Assembly: GCA_002409965.1 (NCBI GenBank)
Contig: DHON01000003.1
Span: 1-23,149 of the forward strand
Direction: 5' to 3'
DNA length: 23,149 bases
Source: Firmicutes bacterium UBA5389
GTDB lineage: Bacteria > Bacillota > DTU025
Shown here: one piece after another, positions 6,849 to 15,180 of the stretch
Position numbering within the stretch: position 1 is the stretch's first letter
Layout: each line of letters starts with the position of its first letter
Notes under the pieces: generated by a model
Database searches by the model: none
What the model saw: only the letters and a program-made list of their open reading frames with translations
What the model was told of the DNA's origin: nothing
Program-made: the position numbers and the translations under genes

Positions 6849-7712
6849 CTACTTCCCTGCCGCCATGCCCAGAAACTCCAGAAGGCGCTCGGGGTAGTTG
6901 GTGATTATTCCATCCACTCCCGCCTCCATCAGACGCTCGAAAACCCAGTCGTCGTCAGCTGTCCATGCGAACACATCGACGCCGCCATTCTTTAATACCC
7001 CGACAAGCTCGGGCGAGATCGCCCCGAAGTTCATTCCTGCGAAGCTCGCCCCAACCCCAAGCGTCTGCTCCGCAATCCGCCGACCCCGGCCCGCCGGGTC
7101 GGTAATCCATATGTCACGGTACAACACACCCATCCGCACCTCCGGCAGCAGCCCACGCATGATCCTCATCGATTCGGCATCGAAGGATTGCAGCACAACT
7201 CCATCTTCCATGCCAGTATCGTGAATGATCTGGGCCACCCTTTCCTCGATGCCACGCGCCTTCAGCTCAATGAGAACCACGGCTCTTCCCCTGAAAGCAG
7301 TCAGTACTTCGTCCAAAGTGGGTATGCGCTCACCCGCAAACTGAGGACCTTTCCACACGCCCACATCCAGCGTCTTGAGCTGTTCAAGGGTGAGGTCGGC
7401 CACGGCGCCTTGGGCATTGCCTCTCGCGGTTCGCATCGTCATGGAGTCGTGGATGACAACAAGGTTACCGTCTCGGCTGCCATGGACGTCCAGCTCAATC
7501 ATGTCCGCTCCGAATCTCACAGCCTGCTCGAACGAGGCCATGGTGTTCTCCGGAGCAACGCCGGACGCGCCTCGGTGCGCGATCACCAACGGACGAGCGC
7601 GGTCCGCGCTCCTCGCAATCGCTTCGCCGACACGTGCAGAGCCGCCTATGCAGAGCACGGCTGTCAATGCCACCGCCACCAGCTTGCACACTCCGTGCAA
7701 GAAACTGCGCAT
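6849..7712 (-). CDS. Exported glycerophosphodiester phosphodiesterase
   Basis: This 287-residue GDPD-family enzyme hydrolyses glycerophosphodiesters to sn-glycerol 3-phosphate plus an alcohol. Residues 1-35 are a signal peptide (FLHGVCK basic end, then LVAVALTAVLCIGG), placing it outside the cytoplasm. The TIM-barrel catalytic residues are visible: IAHRG with His46/Arg47, APENT with Glu55, the metal pair Glu73/Asp75 in MIELDVH, the general acid His88 in VVIHD, and the later LIELKA, FAWTAD and GVDGIITNYPE motifs. The start at 7712 is favoured because GGGGGGAT lies 7 nt upstream; an ATG three codons earlier (7721) is also possible. A promoter lies 60 nt upstream. It is probably used to scavenge phosphate and glycerol from lipid head groups or teichoic-acid-like polymers (inference). 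Confidence 0.93.
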   Translation of the reverse strand: MRSFLHGVCKLVAVALTAVLCIGGSARVGEAIARSADRARPLVIAHRGASGVAPENTMASFEQAVRFGADMIELDVHGSRDGNLVVIHDSMTMRTARGNAQGAVADLTLEQLKTLDVGVWKGPQFAGERIPTLDEVLTAFRGRAVVLIELKARGIEERVAQIIHDTGMEDGVVLQSFDAESMRIMRGLLPEVRMGVLYRDIWITDPAGRGRRIAEQTLGVGASFAGMNFGAISPELVGVLKNGGVDVFAWTADDDWVFERLMEAGVDGIITNYPERLLEFLGMAAGK

Positions 7713-7771
7713 ACCGATCATCCCCCCGACACCATCTATTACGCAGACACGGATGTTCTTTCTGTGAGCGG

Positions 7772-7800
7772 ATTGTACCATGACAACAAGACAGCGACAA
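7772..7800 (-). promoter_or_regulatory. Sigma-70-type promoter for the GDPD gene
   Basis: On the minus strand TTGTCG (7795-7800) and TACAAT (7772-7777) are separated by exactly 17 nt, a good match to the housekeeping consensus, about 60 nt upstream of the GDPD start codon. The rest of the 310-nt gap between this gene and the beta-barrel gene (7713-8022) holds only the hairpin at 7983-8008. Confidence 0.6.
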
Positions 7801-7982
7801 CACATGAGGTCCCACCATCCCACGCTTCGCAGAAGGACTAGCGTGTCCTGACCCGAATACCCAATAGCAAGTCAAACAGCAGGAGGCGATCCCGGCTGAC
7901 ATGGCCGAGGCCAACTGCTCGCTTCATCATGGATTGAACAACGCATGCTTTGCACTGGCCGAGGCAGCTTACAGAAGACCAG

Positions 7983-8008
7983 CTGCCGGGCGACTCCCCG
8001 CCTGGCAG
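7983..8008 (-). terminator. Hairpin after the barrel-protein gene
   Basis: CTGCCGGGCG (7983-7992) and CGCCTGGCAG (7999-8008) form a 10-bp stem with one G-U pair and a 6-nt loop, 15 nt after the stop codon of the upstream minus-strand gene. The downstream sequence on the minus strand (CTGGTCTTCTGT) is only moderately T-rich, so it is a plausible but weak intrinsic terminator. Confidence 0.45.
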
Positions 8009-8022
8009 CCGGCGCTACCCCC

Positions 8023-9336
8023 TCAGAAATCAAACCCAACTCGTACGTTCGCCGCGAGCGCCTTCGCCGCCTCGGGGTTGAGTCTATCGGCTTCCAGCAA
8101 TACGCTCCACCTTCCGCCCTGATCGTCAAGGCAGATACGCCACACGCTGCGCAGAGCGGGCGTCATCCGCCACCCCAGTTCAAGTCGGGGCAAACGACCG
8201 TTCCAGCCGGGCCCTGCAGCGCCGGCAGCAGCGGGTAAGCCGTTCAGGTCGAACGCAACCCCGGCGGACGGCAGCAGTCGCTGCCCATCATAGAACAACC
8301 GGGCATTGACCCGCGTGCTGCAGAGATCCGCATCCAGCCCCGCCTCAAGCGCTCTCGGAAGAGCCTGCCGCCAGTCCTCTGTGCGCTGGACTCCGATCAT
8401 AGTCGGCGCATACACCAGATATCCATTCTCGTCCACGGTGACTGTGTCAGTGTTCACGATGCCTTCAACGAACAGAGTGTCTTCCCACGTGATGGCGCCG
8501 ATGGCATTCCTGAGGCATGCGCCGAGCGAGACGCGCTCCGACAGCGCCACCGCGCCCGCAACGTCCACTGCGTATCCCAGAGCCCATCCGCGGCTCTCGT
8601 CCCACTCCATCTTGTCCAGACTGCCGACCAGCTTCCCCTTTCCGTCAGGCATCTTCTGGGCGATCCCGGCAAAGCTCGCGTCATACAGGCTCTTGCCGGA
8701 AAGCGCACTGAGGCTGAACCCGACAGCTGCACGGCCAGCCCCAGAACGCGCCGTAATCGGGGCGGATACGCTGATTGTGCCTCTCTGCACAGTGGACAGC
8801 TGAGCGCGAACGCCGATCTCGTACTTATCATCGCCGTGCCGCTCGCCTGCTCTCTGCCGAAGCCCTGCCAGCCACCTCACCGTGTCGCCGGACGCGACTC
8901 CCTCGGCAACCATATCCTCGCCCACCTCTAGCTGGATAGCTCTTCCCCACGCCAGTGCCGCCCGGCCCGAACCTGAGCCCTCTATCCGCGCGATATCATG
9001 AGCGAAATCGTTGGGCAAGTACTTCGCGAGACGTCGGACCGCGCCCCTGCGCCGCGGTCCCTCGGTGAGGCTGAGAGCGACTTCCCTGGCAACCGGAACG
9101 GCGCCCATGAAGTTGGACGAAAGCCCGGACTCCAGGCTGAGGTCGATGCATGTCGAAAGCGACAACGCAAGCGCCGACGACCGGCCGACAGGGCCGATCG
9201 CAACCGCATCGGCACCAGCGGACAATGACAAGACCGCGGACAAAAGTCCGCCGGAAGCTGCATTCGCAGACTGGGCGAGAGCGCAGACCACCGCCATAGC
9301 CCCCAGCAACACAAGCAACGTCAATCGAGTCTTCAT
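8023..9336 (-). CDS. Exported beta-barrel-like protein of unknown function
   Basis: This is a 437-residue protein. The ATG at 9336 gives a clean signal peptide (KTR basic end, LTLLVLLGAMAVVCALAQS core, likely cleavage at ANA|ASGG, about residue 26). The mature part is made of alternating hydrophobic/polar segments with many short turns and ends in VRVGFDF, an aromatic C-terminus typical of outer-membrane barrels. An outer-membrane or barrel role is inferred from composition and the terminal phenylalanine, not from a recognised family. The upstream leader TCGGGGGG acts as ribosome-binding site. It lies 74 nt downstream of a large lipoprotein gene on the same strand, and the two probably form an operon and may work as an envelope pair. 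Conserved enzymatic motifs are not evident. In a monoderm it would be a secreted protein of unknown role. Confidence 0.7.
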   Translation of the reverse strand: MKTRLTLLVLLGAMAVVCALAQSANAASGGLLSAVLSLSAGADAVAIGPVGRSSALALSLSTCIDLSLESGLSSNFMGAVPVAREVALSLTEGPRRRGAVRRLAKYLPNDFAHDIARIEGSGSGRAALAWGRAIQLEVGEDMVAEGVASGDTVRWLAGLRQRAGERHGDDKYEIGVRAQLSTVQRGTISVSAPITARSGAGRAAVGFSLSALSGKSLYDASFAGIAQKMPDGKGKLVGSLDKMEWDESRGWALGYAVDVAGAVALSERVSLGACLRNAIGAITWEDTLFVEGIVNTDTVTVDENGYLVYAPTMIGVQRTEDWRQALPRALEAGLDADLCSTRVNARLFYDGQRLLPSAGVAFDLNGLPAAAGAAGPGWNGRLPRLELGWRMTPALRSVWRICLDDQGGRWSVLLEADRLNPEAAKALAANVRVGFDF

Positions 9337-9410
9337 GCGGTTTTGCCCCCCGAAAGCCACATTCGGGAGGGGGCGGGCCCCTCCCGAATGCTCGTCACGA
9401 ACATGGCTGT

Positions 9411-11381
9411 CTAGAACAGCGACTCCCAAGTGCCGTCGATGTACCCGATTCTCACGATCCCGTCCAGATCCCTCACGATGCTGCCGATCGTATCATTGGA
9501 CGCGTTCTTGATCGTGCCCTGTATCTCGTAATCGTCTTCATCGACGTACCTCATTTCCACGAGCACGTTCAGTCCCGCCTGGTTCGTCACGTTGAGCAGG
9601 CCTTCGTGCACTACCTTGCCCTCGTCTTCGCCTTCGGATATCGCGTAGTCCACGGTCCCGTTCAGCCACCGGGTACCGTGATCGTAGCGCACCGTAGCGG
9701 TGAACACATTGGGCTCCGTGGTAGACACAGTGATTTCCGCCCTCACACTGGCTTTTCCGGGCGGGTTCACAGTGCCTTCGAACGCAACCGTGGCTTGGGG
9801 CCAGTTGCCGGGTCCAATCACATCGTGCTTGCCGAGGCGTAAGCCACCAGCGTTCGAAACCGAAATCCGCGTCTCCCCTGCGAAGATCGGCGCAGACAAG
9901 CCGACCTTCTGGAGCCTGCCGTTGATGGTCACATCGTTGGGCGCCAGCCCTATCCCCGGCACCGTAGAGTTGGCCACTGCCGAGAGTGCCAACCCTCCCG
10001 CGACAGTGACGCCCGCGGCGCTTATGTCACCCTCGAACACCACTGTGCCGCCTGTCTGGAGGCTGCCGTCAATGATCAGCCTACCGTTGGCAACAACGTG
10101 GGGGGAATTGAAGATGCCGTTTACCTCAACGTGCGCCGTTCCTTCCGTTAGGTCGAAGTGGCCCTCGTAATCGCCTGTGATCAATGTCGCCTCAGCAAGG
10201 CATGGTTCGAGCGGATCCTTCAGCGTTGCGCTGAGCACGGCGCCTGTGATCAGCTCCGGGGTATCCTCATCGCTAGTCAGAACCAGGCTGCCATTGAACT
10301 CGAACTGCTGATTCTCCGAGTTCGTGACATCAAACGCAATCGTGCTGGTCATGAGCTCCCGTACAGTCCACCTACGAGGAGCGCCCAACGGCCCGAAGAT
10401 GCCGCCTGAAACGGTCCAGGTCTCCATCGACACCCCATCGTTGCGGACGATTTCCCACTTTGGTTCCTGGAAAAGGCCAATCGGTTCCGTATTGAGGCTG
10501 CCATCCTCGTATTCCTCGTATCTGCCCCAGGGGAATTCGATAGGGTCCATAATGATGTACGGATGCAGCCCGCCCACGTGCTCGCCTACTGCCACAAGAT
10601 ACGGCGCTACTTCCGTCACAACGGTCTCGGCCGGTTCGGCCAGTTCCTGCTCGAACGTGCCCTGGATCGTGAGGCCGGCGTCCCTGAGGTCCTGGACCAT
10701 CTCCTTCGCCGGTCCGACCAGTGGGTTGATGGTATCGGGCACAGTGCCGGTAACGGGCGCTAGCTCACTTCGATCCGCGAGCCCGCCGCCATACTCCATG
10801 CTCAGCATGGTTCCGCCAGGGGTGAGATCTAGCCAGCCCAGCCTAGCAAGGACCGCCCTTGCAGCGTCCAGGCTCGTCCGGAAGTCCCACGCATGCATAT
10901 CCACGCCTTGGCCGTAATGCGCACCCCACGCCTCCGCCGCCAGCGAGGTCGCGCCGTCTATGCTGCCATCTGCACCATTGGCGGCGTCCGCAACCAAGGT
11001 AGACAGCCTCATGGCCAATCCATTGCGGGTTCCAGCTCCCGCAATCGCCACGACTACTACATCAATCCCCTTAGGGATATCGGAAATCGTGTATCGGCCA
11101 TTCGTACCCGCGGTAGCGGTCGTCCCCACCTGCTTAGAGGTGGCGAAGTCGAAAGCTGCGACACGCGCCTCGACTACCGGCGTGTCATCCAAGGCCGCGA
11201 GCATTGCCTGCCCCGAGAGGTCCCCGCTAGGCGGAGCCGATACTGTTCCTGAAATAGATATGAACTGGGGCCTCGGCGGCGTTGGCCCAAAACACCCCGT
11301 CAGCATTATCATCAAAGCCGCCAGTAGGGCCCCTGCAAAGATGCTCCGAAGACGCCTTCTCGTGGTAAGCACTGTTCTCAT
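9411..11381 (-). CDS. Large lipoprotein with carboxypeptidase-regulatory-like domain and beta-rich repeats
   Basis: This is a 656-residue envelope protein. The ATG at 11381 has GGAGGG about 9 nt upstream and yields a type II signal peptide (TTRRRLRS basic end, IFAGALLAALMIM core, LTGC lipobox with Cys30). Residues about 38-115 form a carboxypeptidase-regulatory-like/CnaB-like sandwich (ISISGTV, then NGRYTISDIPKG). A middle helical part (120-240) and a long C-terminal region (about 330-656) follow. That region has irregular beta-strand units containing VNG, INGRL, IDGSL and LNGTV, which look like degenerate repeats of a beta-solenoid or sandwich. The chain ends in YIDGTWESLF. No catalytic signature is visible. 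It is probably the first gene of a two-gene unit with the barrel-like protein, and a surface or periplasmic partner role is inferred. Confidence 0.75.
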   Translation of the reverse strand: MRTVLTTRRRLRSIFAGALLAALMIMLTGCFGPTPPRPQFISISGTVSAPPSGDLSGQAMLAALDDTPVVEARVAAFDFATSKQVGTTATAGTNGRYTISDIPKGIDVVVVAIAGAGTRNGLAMRLSTLVADAANGADGSIDGATSLAAEAWGAHYGQGVDMHAWDFRTSLDAARAVLARLGWLDLTPGGTMLSMEYGGGLADRSELAPVTGTVPDTINPLVGPAKEMVQDLRDAGLTIQGTFEQELAEPAETVVTEVAPYLVAVGEHVGGLHPYIIMDPIEFPWGRYEEYEDGSLNTEPIGLFQEPKWEIVRNDGVSMETWTVSGGIFGPLGAPRRWTVRELMTSTIAFDVTNSENQQFEFNGSLVLTSDEDTPELITGAVLSATLKDPLEPCLAEATLITGDYEGHFDLTEGTAHVEVNGIFNSPHVVANGRLIIDGSLQTGGTVVFEGDISAAGVTVAGGLALSAVANSTVPGIGLAPNDVTINGRLQKVGLSAPIFAGETRISVSNAGGLRLGKHDVIGPGNWPQATVAFEGTVNPPGKASVRAEITVSTTEPNVFTATVRYDHGTRWLNGTVDYAISEGEDEGKVVHEGLLNVTNQAGLNVLVEMRYVDEDDYEIQGTIKNASNDTIGSIVRDLDGIVRIGYIDGTWESLF

Positions 11382-11604
11382 AAGCCAACTCCCTCCATAC
11401 ACTTCCCTTGCACATACTTGGCAGTGCGCGGCAATCATTGATGAATCCAGCACGAGAACCATGTAGAGGCACTGCAGTCTGCGCTTCCTTGTATGGCTCC
11501 ACATTCTTCACCAGGACCCAGAGTCCTCCCGCTCCAGTCGATGTATCTTGCCGTTTCGATCTGAGGGGCGGGACGAGTGCTTTGTGCAGCATGTTGGCCT
11601 CGCA
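11382..11604 (-). other. Leader region of the lipoprotein gene
   Basis: About 220 nt without a gene lie between the peptide-operon terminator and the large lipoprotein start. On the minus strand I see a small hairpin (AGGAC/GTCCT near 11513-11527) but no recognised riboswitch core and no convincing -35/-10 pair. The promoter for the lipoprotein/barrel unit must lie here if the terminator upstream is efficient. Confidence 0.3.
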
Positions 11605-11633
11605 CAAACAAAAGCATGGCCCTTAGGCCATGC
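11605..11633 (-). terminator. Rho-independent terminator of the peptide operon
   Basis: Read on the minus strand, GCATGGCC and GGCCATGC (11614-11633) form a perfect 8-bp stem with a 4-nt loop, followed at once by TTTTGTTTG (11605-11613). It sits about 80 nt past the M20 dipeptidase stop and marks the end of the nine-gene operon. A second perfect 6-bp hairpin without a T-tract (CCCGGC/GCCGGG, 11690-11705) lies between. Confidence 0.8.
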
Positions 11634-11713
11634 CTCATCAGTCACTATTGCGTCCGCTTTCGCATCAAGACCACCCATCCTCCGACTCACCCGGCACGAG
11701 CCGGGCCCGCCTG

Positions 11714-13102
11714 TCAGCCCTCCAGCCCCCGCTCGCCCAGTCGCTCAAACAGCCTGCAGTAGGCCAGTTGGCCTCGATCCCAGCTGCTTATGCGGAAGAA
11801 CTCGTCGGGAGCGTGGAAACACTCGTCGTTGAGGCCAAACCCGAAGCTGACGGTGTAAATCCCCAGGATGTCCAAGAGTATCCCGGTCACCGCGATGGTT
11901 CCGCCGATCCGGACATAGTACGGAGGCTTTCCGTAAATCTCCTCCAGCACTGCGTGGGCCAGGCGGTTTGCGGGATGGTTCTTGGGTATGCTGTAAGGTC
12001 TGGCTGTTCCCGGTTGCCGAGTCACGGTGGCCTTCGCGCCCTTCGGAGTGAATTTGGCCACGTGCGCTTCTATGAGGCTCATGATCTCCTCGGGCTCCTG
12101 GTTCGGAACGAGCCGGCAGGTGATCTTGGCGCCGGCCTTGGCGGGCAACACCGTCTTGCTGCCCTCGCCCTGGAATCCGCCCCAGACTCCGTTAAGATCA
12201 AGGGTGGGCCGAGCCCACGCCCGTTCCAGGGTGGTGTAGCCGGGCTCGCCGAACAGCTCGTCCACGCCCAGTTGCTTCTTGTACTCGTCGTCGTCGAAAG
12301 GAACCGCCGCAATCGCGGCCCTGTCATCGTCGGTGAGCGGGACCACGCTGTCGAAGAATCCCTCTATGGCGATCTTGCCGTTGGGCGACCGCATGGAAGA
12401 CAGAACACGCGCAAGAGCGTAGATCGGATTCTGCACGGCGCCGCCGGATGTGCCCGAGTGCACGTCCGTCTTGGGTCCCTGCACATCGATCTGCACGCCG
12501 CACAGACCCTTGCGGGCGATGAGGATCTCGCCCTCGGTCTCGCTGTACTGGCCGCCGTCGGAGCTGAGAGCGAAATCGCATGCCAAGAGGTCCTTGTGCT
12601 GCCTGACGAATTCAGGAATCTCGGGACTCCCGATCTCCTCCTGTCCTTCAAAAAAGAACTTCACATTGACGGGCAGCGCCCCTTCTCCCTGAAGCATGGC
12701 CTCCACAGCCAGAATGGGGATGATCATGTTGCCCTTGGGGTCCACGGCGCCGCGGGCGTAGATCCGGTCTCCGACTATCGTAGGCTCGAAGGGCGGATTG
12801 GTCCAGAGCTCAATAGGGTCAGCCGGCTGGGTATCGAAGTGGCCATATAGCATGACCGTGGGCTTACCCGTAGCATGCAGCCACTCCCCGTACACCACAG
12901 GGTGGCCGCCAGTCTGCATCACCTTCGCGCCCTCGATACCGGCGGCGGTCATCCGATCCGCAATCCACCGGGCGGCGCGCTGCACATCGCAGGCGTGCTC
13001 CGGCAGAGCGCTCACGCTCGGGATACGTAGAAAGTCCACCAAGTCGGACAGAAACCGGTCTCTGTGTTCCTGGGCATAAGCCCTCCAACCCATCATATGC
13101 AC
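11714..13102 (-). CDS. M20-family dipeptidase
   Basis: This 462-residue cytosolic zinc peptidase is of the carnosinase/CNDP-DapE-like M20 group, which hydrolyses dipeptides. The catalytic set is complete: His88 and Asp90 (LYGHFDTQP), bridging Asp121 (GAVDPKGN), Glu155/Glu156 (EGQEEIGS), Asp182 (SSDGG) and His430 (CFHAPDEFF). The middle part (about 210-330) is the lid/dimerisation domain. The start is ambiguous: GTG at 13102 has GGGGAG 5 nt upstream, while ATG at 13096 has GGAG 5 nt upstream; they differ by two residues. It is the last gene of the operon, 51 nt after the ATPase F gene, and it is followed by a strong terminator. In context it should cleave dipeptides brought in by the adjacent ABC importer. 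Confidence 0.93.
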   Translation of the reverse strand: MHMMGWRAYAQEHRDRFLSDLVDFLRIPSVSALPEHACDVQRAARWIADRMTAAGIEGAKVMQTGGHPVVYGEWLHATGKPTVMLYGHFDTQPADPIELWTNPPFEPTIVGDRIYARGAVDPKGNMIIPILAVEAMLQGEGALPVNVKFFFEGQEEIGSPEIPEFVRQHKDLLACDFALSSDGGQYSETEGEILIARKGLCGVQIDVQGPKTDVHSGTSGGAVQNPIYALARVLSSMRSPNGKIAIEGFFDSVVPLTDDDRAAIAAVPFDDDEYKKQLGVDELFGEPGYTTLERAWARPTLDLNGVWGGFQGEGSKTVLPAKAGAKITCRLVPNQEPEEIMSLIEAHVAKFTPKGAKATVTRQPGTARPYSIPKNHPANRLAHAVLEEIYGKPPYYVRIGGTIAVTGILLDILGIYTVSFGFGLNDECFHAPDEFFRISSWDRGQLAYCRLFERLGERGLEG

Positions 13103-13153
13103 TCCAACTCCCCTTCTCGGTTATTCCTGCCGCAACGTCTGCTGCCACTTCTA

Positions 13154-14149
13154 CTACGATGACCAAGACGATCTCCGGCTCAGACGGTGACACGCGACCA
13201 GGTGCCCGCCTCCCATGTCGTCCAGACTCGGCTCAATCTCACTGCACACCGCCTGCGCATACCGGCACCGGGCATGGAAGCGACATCCGTGCGGCGGGTC
13301 GACCGGGCTGGGCACATCGCCCTCCAGGATAATCCTATCGCGCTTGATGTCGGGGTTCGGAACGGGAATGGCCGACATCAGCGCCTCGGTGTACGGGTGG
13401 CGCGGATTGCGGTAGATCTCGTCGCTCTCGGCCAGCTCCACCAGCTTGCCCAGGTACATCACACCAACCCGGTCGGACACGTGTTTCACAACCGCCAGCC
13501 CGTGAGCGATGAAGATGTATGTGAGGCCAAACTCCTCCTGCAGATCTGAAAGCAGGTTGAGAATCTGCGCCTGAACTGAAACATCGAGCGCCGAAACCGG
13601 CTCGTCGCATATGACGAGCTTGGGCCGGAGCGCCAAGGCCCGCGCGATGCCGATGCGCTGGCGCTGGCCGCCGGAGAATTCGTGCGGGTAACGCCGGGCG
13701 TGGTAGCCCGCGAGGCCGACCACCTCCAGCAGCTCCTCCACTCGTTTCTCCTTCTCGGCCCCGTGTGCCAGACCGTGCACTTCGAGAGGCTCCCCGACAG
13801 TCTCTCCTACAGACATACGCGGATTGAGCGAGGCGTAGGGGTCCTGGAATATGATCTGCATCTCCCTGCGAACCTGGCGCATCTCCTCATCGCCCAGCGC
13901 CAGGATGTCCCGGCCGTCGAACACGACCTCGCCGCCGGTGGGCTCGATCAGACGCAAGATCGACTTGGCCGCGGTGGTCTTGCCGCACCCCGACTCGCCC
14001 ACCAGGCCCAACGTCTCCCCGCGCCGCACGCTGAAACTGACTCCGTCCACAGCCTTGACCGGCCGCGTTGACCTCCTAAAGAACCCGCTTGTGACAGGGT
14101 AGTATTTCTTGAGATCGCTGACCTCGAGCAACACATCGGACTCGTTCAC
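13154..14149 (-). CDS. oppF: Peptide ABC transporter ATP-binding protein F
   Basis: This 331-residue ATPase is of the DppF/OppF type. Walker A is GESGCGKT (51-58), the Q-loop is IIFQDPYASLNPR, the signature is FSGGQRQR and Walker B is LVICDEPVSALD. The C-terminal oligopeptide/dipeptide extension has the expected four cysteines (GCRFHARC, then two further on), which in some relatives hold a 4Fe-4S cluster. The switch-histidine stretch reads FIAHGLAVVKH; the usual residue after this histidine is Asp (SHDL), so the histidine is kept but the next residue is Gly. Translation starts at GTG 14149 with GGGAGGG 8 nt upstream. That GTG overlaps the stop codon of the ATPase D gene (GTGA), so the two are translationally coupled. 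With the D protein it powers peptide import. Confidence 0.93.
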   Translation of the reverse strand: MNESDVLLEVSDLKKYYPVTSGFFRRSTRPVKAVDGVSFSVRRGETLGLVGESGCGKTTAAKSILRLIEPTGGEVVFDGRDILALGDEEMRQVRREMQIIFQDPYASLNPRMSVGETVGEPLEVHGLAHGAEKEKRVEELLEVVGLAGYHARRYPHEFSGGQRQRIGIARALALRPKLVICDEPVSALDVSVQAQILNLLSDLQEEFGLTYIFIAHGLAVVKHVSDRVGVMYLGKLVELAESDEIYRNPRHPYTEALMSAIPVPNPDIKRDRIILEGDVPSPVDPPHGCRFHARCRYAQAVCSEIEPSLDDMGGGHLVACHRLSRRSSWSS

Positions 14150-15135
14150 GATGCAACCCTCCCTGCCGCGCCCCTTCGCCAGCAAGCCGCGAGCCGCCCC
14201 GGCTCGACCTGGGCAAGCGGCGGTTCCTTCTGCCGGCAGATCTCCTCGGCATAGGGGCACCTGGGGTTGAACCGGCAGCCCGTAGGGAGCTCCAGTGGGT
14301 TCGGGATCGTGCCTTCGATGACGTGAAGGCGGCGACGCTTGCCTTCAAGGTGCGGAATGGACATCATCAGCCCCTTGGTGTATGGATGGAGCGGCCTGCG
14401 GAATAGGGGACTCACCGGCGCCTCCTCCACTACCTTGCCGGCGTACATCACCACAACCCTGTCGGCCATCTCGGCTGTGACTGCCAGATCGTGCGTGATC
14501 AGCATGATCGCGGTCCCGATCTCGTCTTTGAGTTTCTTCATGAGCTCCAGGATCTGCGCCTGAATAGTCACATCCAGCGCTGTGGTAGGTTCGTCCGCTA
14601 TCAAGAGCTTCGGGTTGCAGGCGAGGGCCATGGCGATCATCACCCGCTGCCGCATCCCGCCGGACAGCTGGTTCGGGTACTGACGCGCCCGCCGCTCGGG
14701 CGAGGGTATCCCAACTTGCCTCAACATCTCGACGGCCTTATCCATGGCATCTCTTGCAGACGCGCCCTCGTGATGCCGGACTGATTCCGCGATCTGGTCT
14801 CCGCAGGTATAGACGGGATTCAGCGAGGTCATCGGTTCCTGGAAGATCATGGAGATGTCCTTGCCGCGTATCTTGCGCATCTGCGAGTCGGTCTTCTTGA
14901 GCAAGTCCTCCCCTTCGAACAGGATCTCTCCCGCAATCACCTTACCGTGCGGCCGCGGCACAAGCCCCATCACCGACAGCGATGCGACGCTCTTGCCCGA
15001 GCCCGATTCGCCCACAATTCCAAGGGTTTCGCCCCGACCAAGGTGGAAGCTGACTCCGTCTACAGCCGGCAACACGCCGTCTACCGTATGGAACACAGTG
15101 TGTAGATCCCTGATGGACAAGAGACGGTCTGTCAA
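14146..15135 (-). CDS. oppD: Peptide ABC transporter ATP-binding protein D
   Basis: This is the 329-residue partner ATPase of the DppD/OppD type. Walker A is GESGSGKS (42-49), the Q-loop is MIFQEPMTSLNP, the signature is LSGGMRQR, Walker B is LLIADEPTTALD and the H-loop is LITHDL. The C-terminal domain carries the cysteine pattern GCRFNPRCPYAEEIC plus a last Cys near the end, as in family members with an iron-sulfur cluster. The start is TTG at 15135, preceded by GGGAGGTGA at 7-nt spacing, which makes the unusual start codon convincing. It overlaps the F gene by 4 nt and lies 45 nt after the M19-like gene. Its placement after the regulator and M19 genes, rather than next to the permeases, is a rearranged order compared with classic dppABCDF. 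Confidence 0.94.
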   Translation of the reverse strand: MTDRLLSIRDLHTVFHTVDGVLPAVDGVSFHLGRGETLGIVGESGSGKSVASLSVMGLVPRPHGKVIAGEILFEGEDLLKKTDSQMRKIRGKDISMIFQEPMTSLNPVYTCGDQIAESVRHHEGASARDAMDKAVEMLRQVGIPSPERRARQYPNQLSGGMRQRVMIAMALACNPKLLIADEPTTALDVTIQAQILELMKKLKDEIGTAIMLITHDLAVTAEMADRVVVMYAGKVVEEAPVSPLFRRPLHPYTKGLMMSIPHLEGKRRRLHVIEGTIPNPLELPTGCRFNPRCPYAEEICRQKEPPLAQVEPGRLAACWRRGAAGRVAS

Positions 15136-15180
15136 GACTGTTCACCTCCCCTGCCTGCATGCCCGTCCGCCTGCTGCGCG

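Noticed and set aside
11505..11604. Possible riboswitch in the lipoprotein leader
   Set aside because: The hairpin AGGAC/GTCCT and a GGCAA stretch recalled c-di-GMP or glycine riboswitches, but none of the conserved cores is present.
11630..12850. Plus-strand open frame of 406 codons antisense to the M20 gene
   Set aside because: The minus-strand M20 gene has a full set of catalytic motifs over the same bases. The antisense frame shows no family resemblance or ribosome-binding site.
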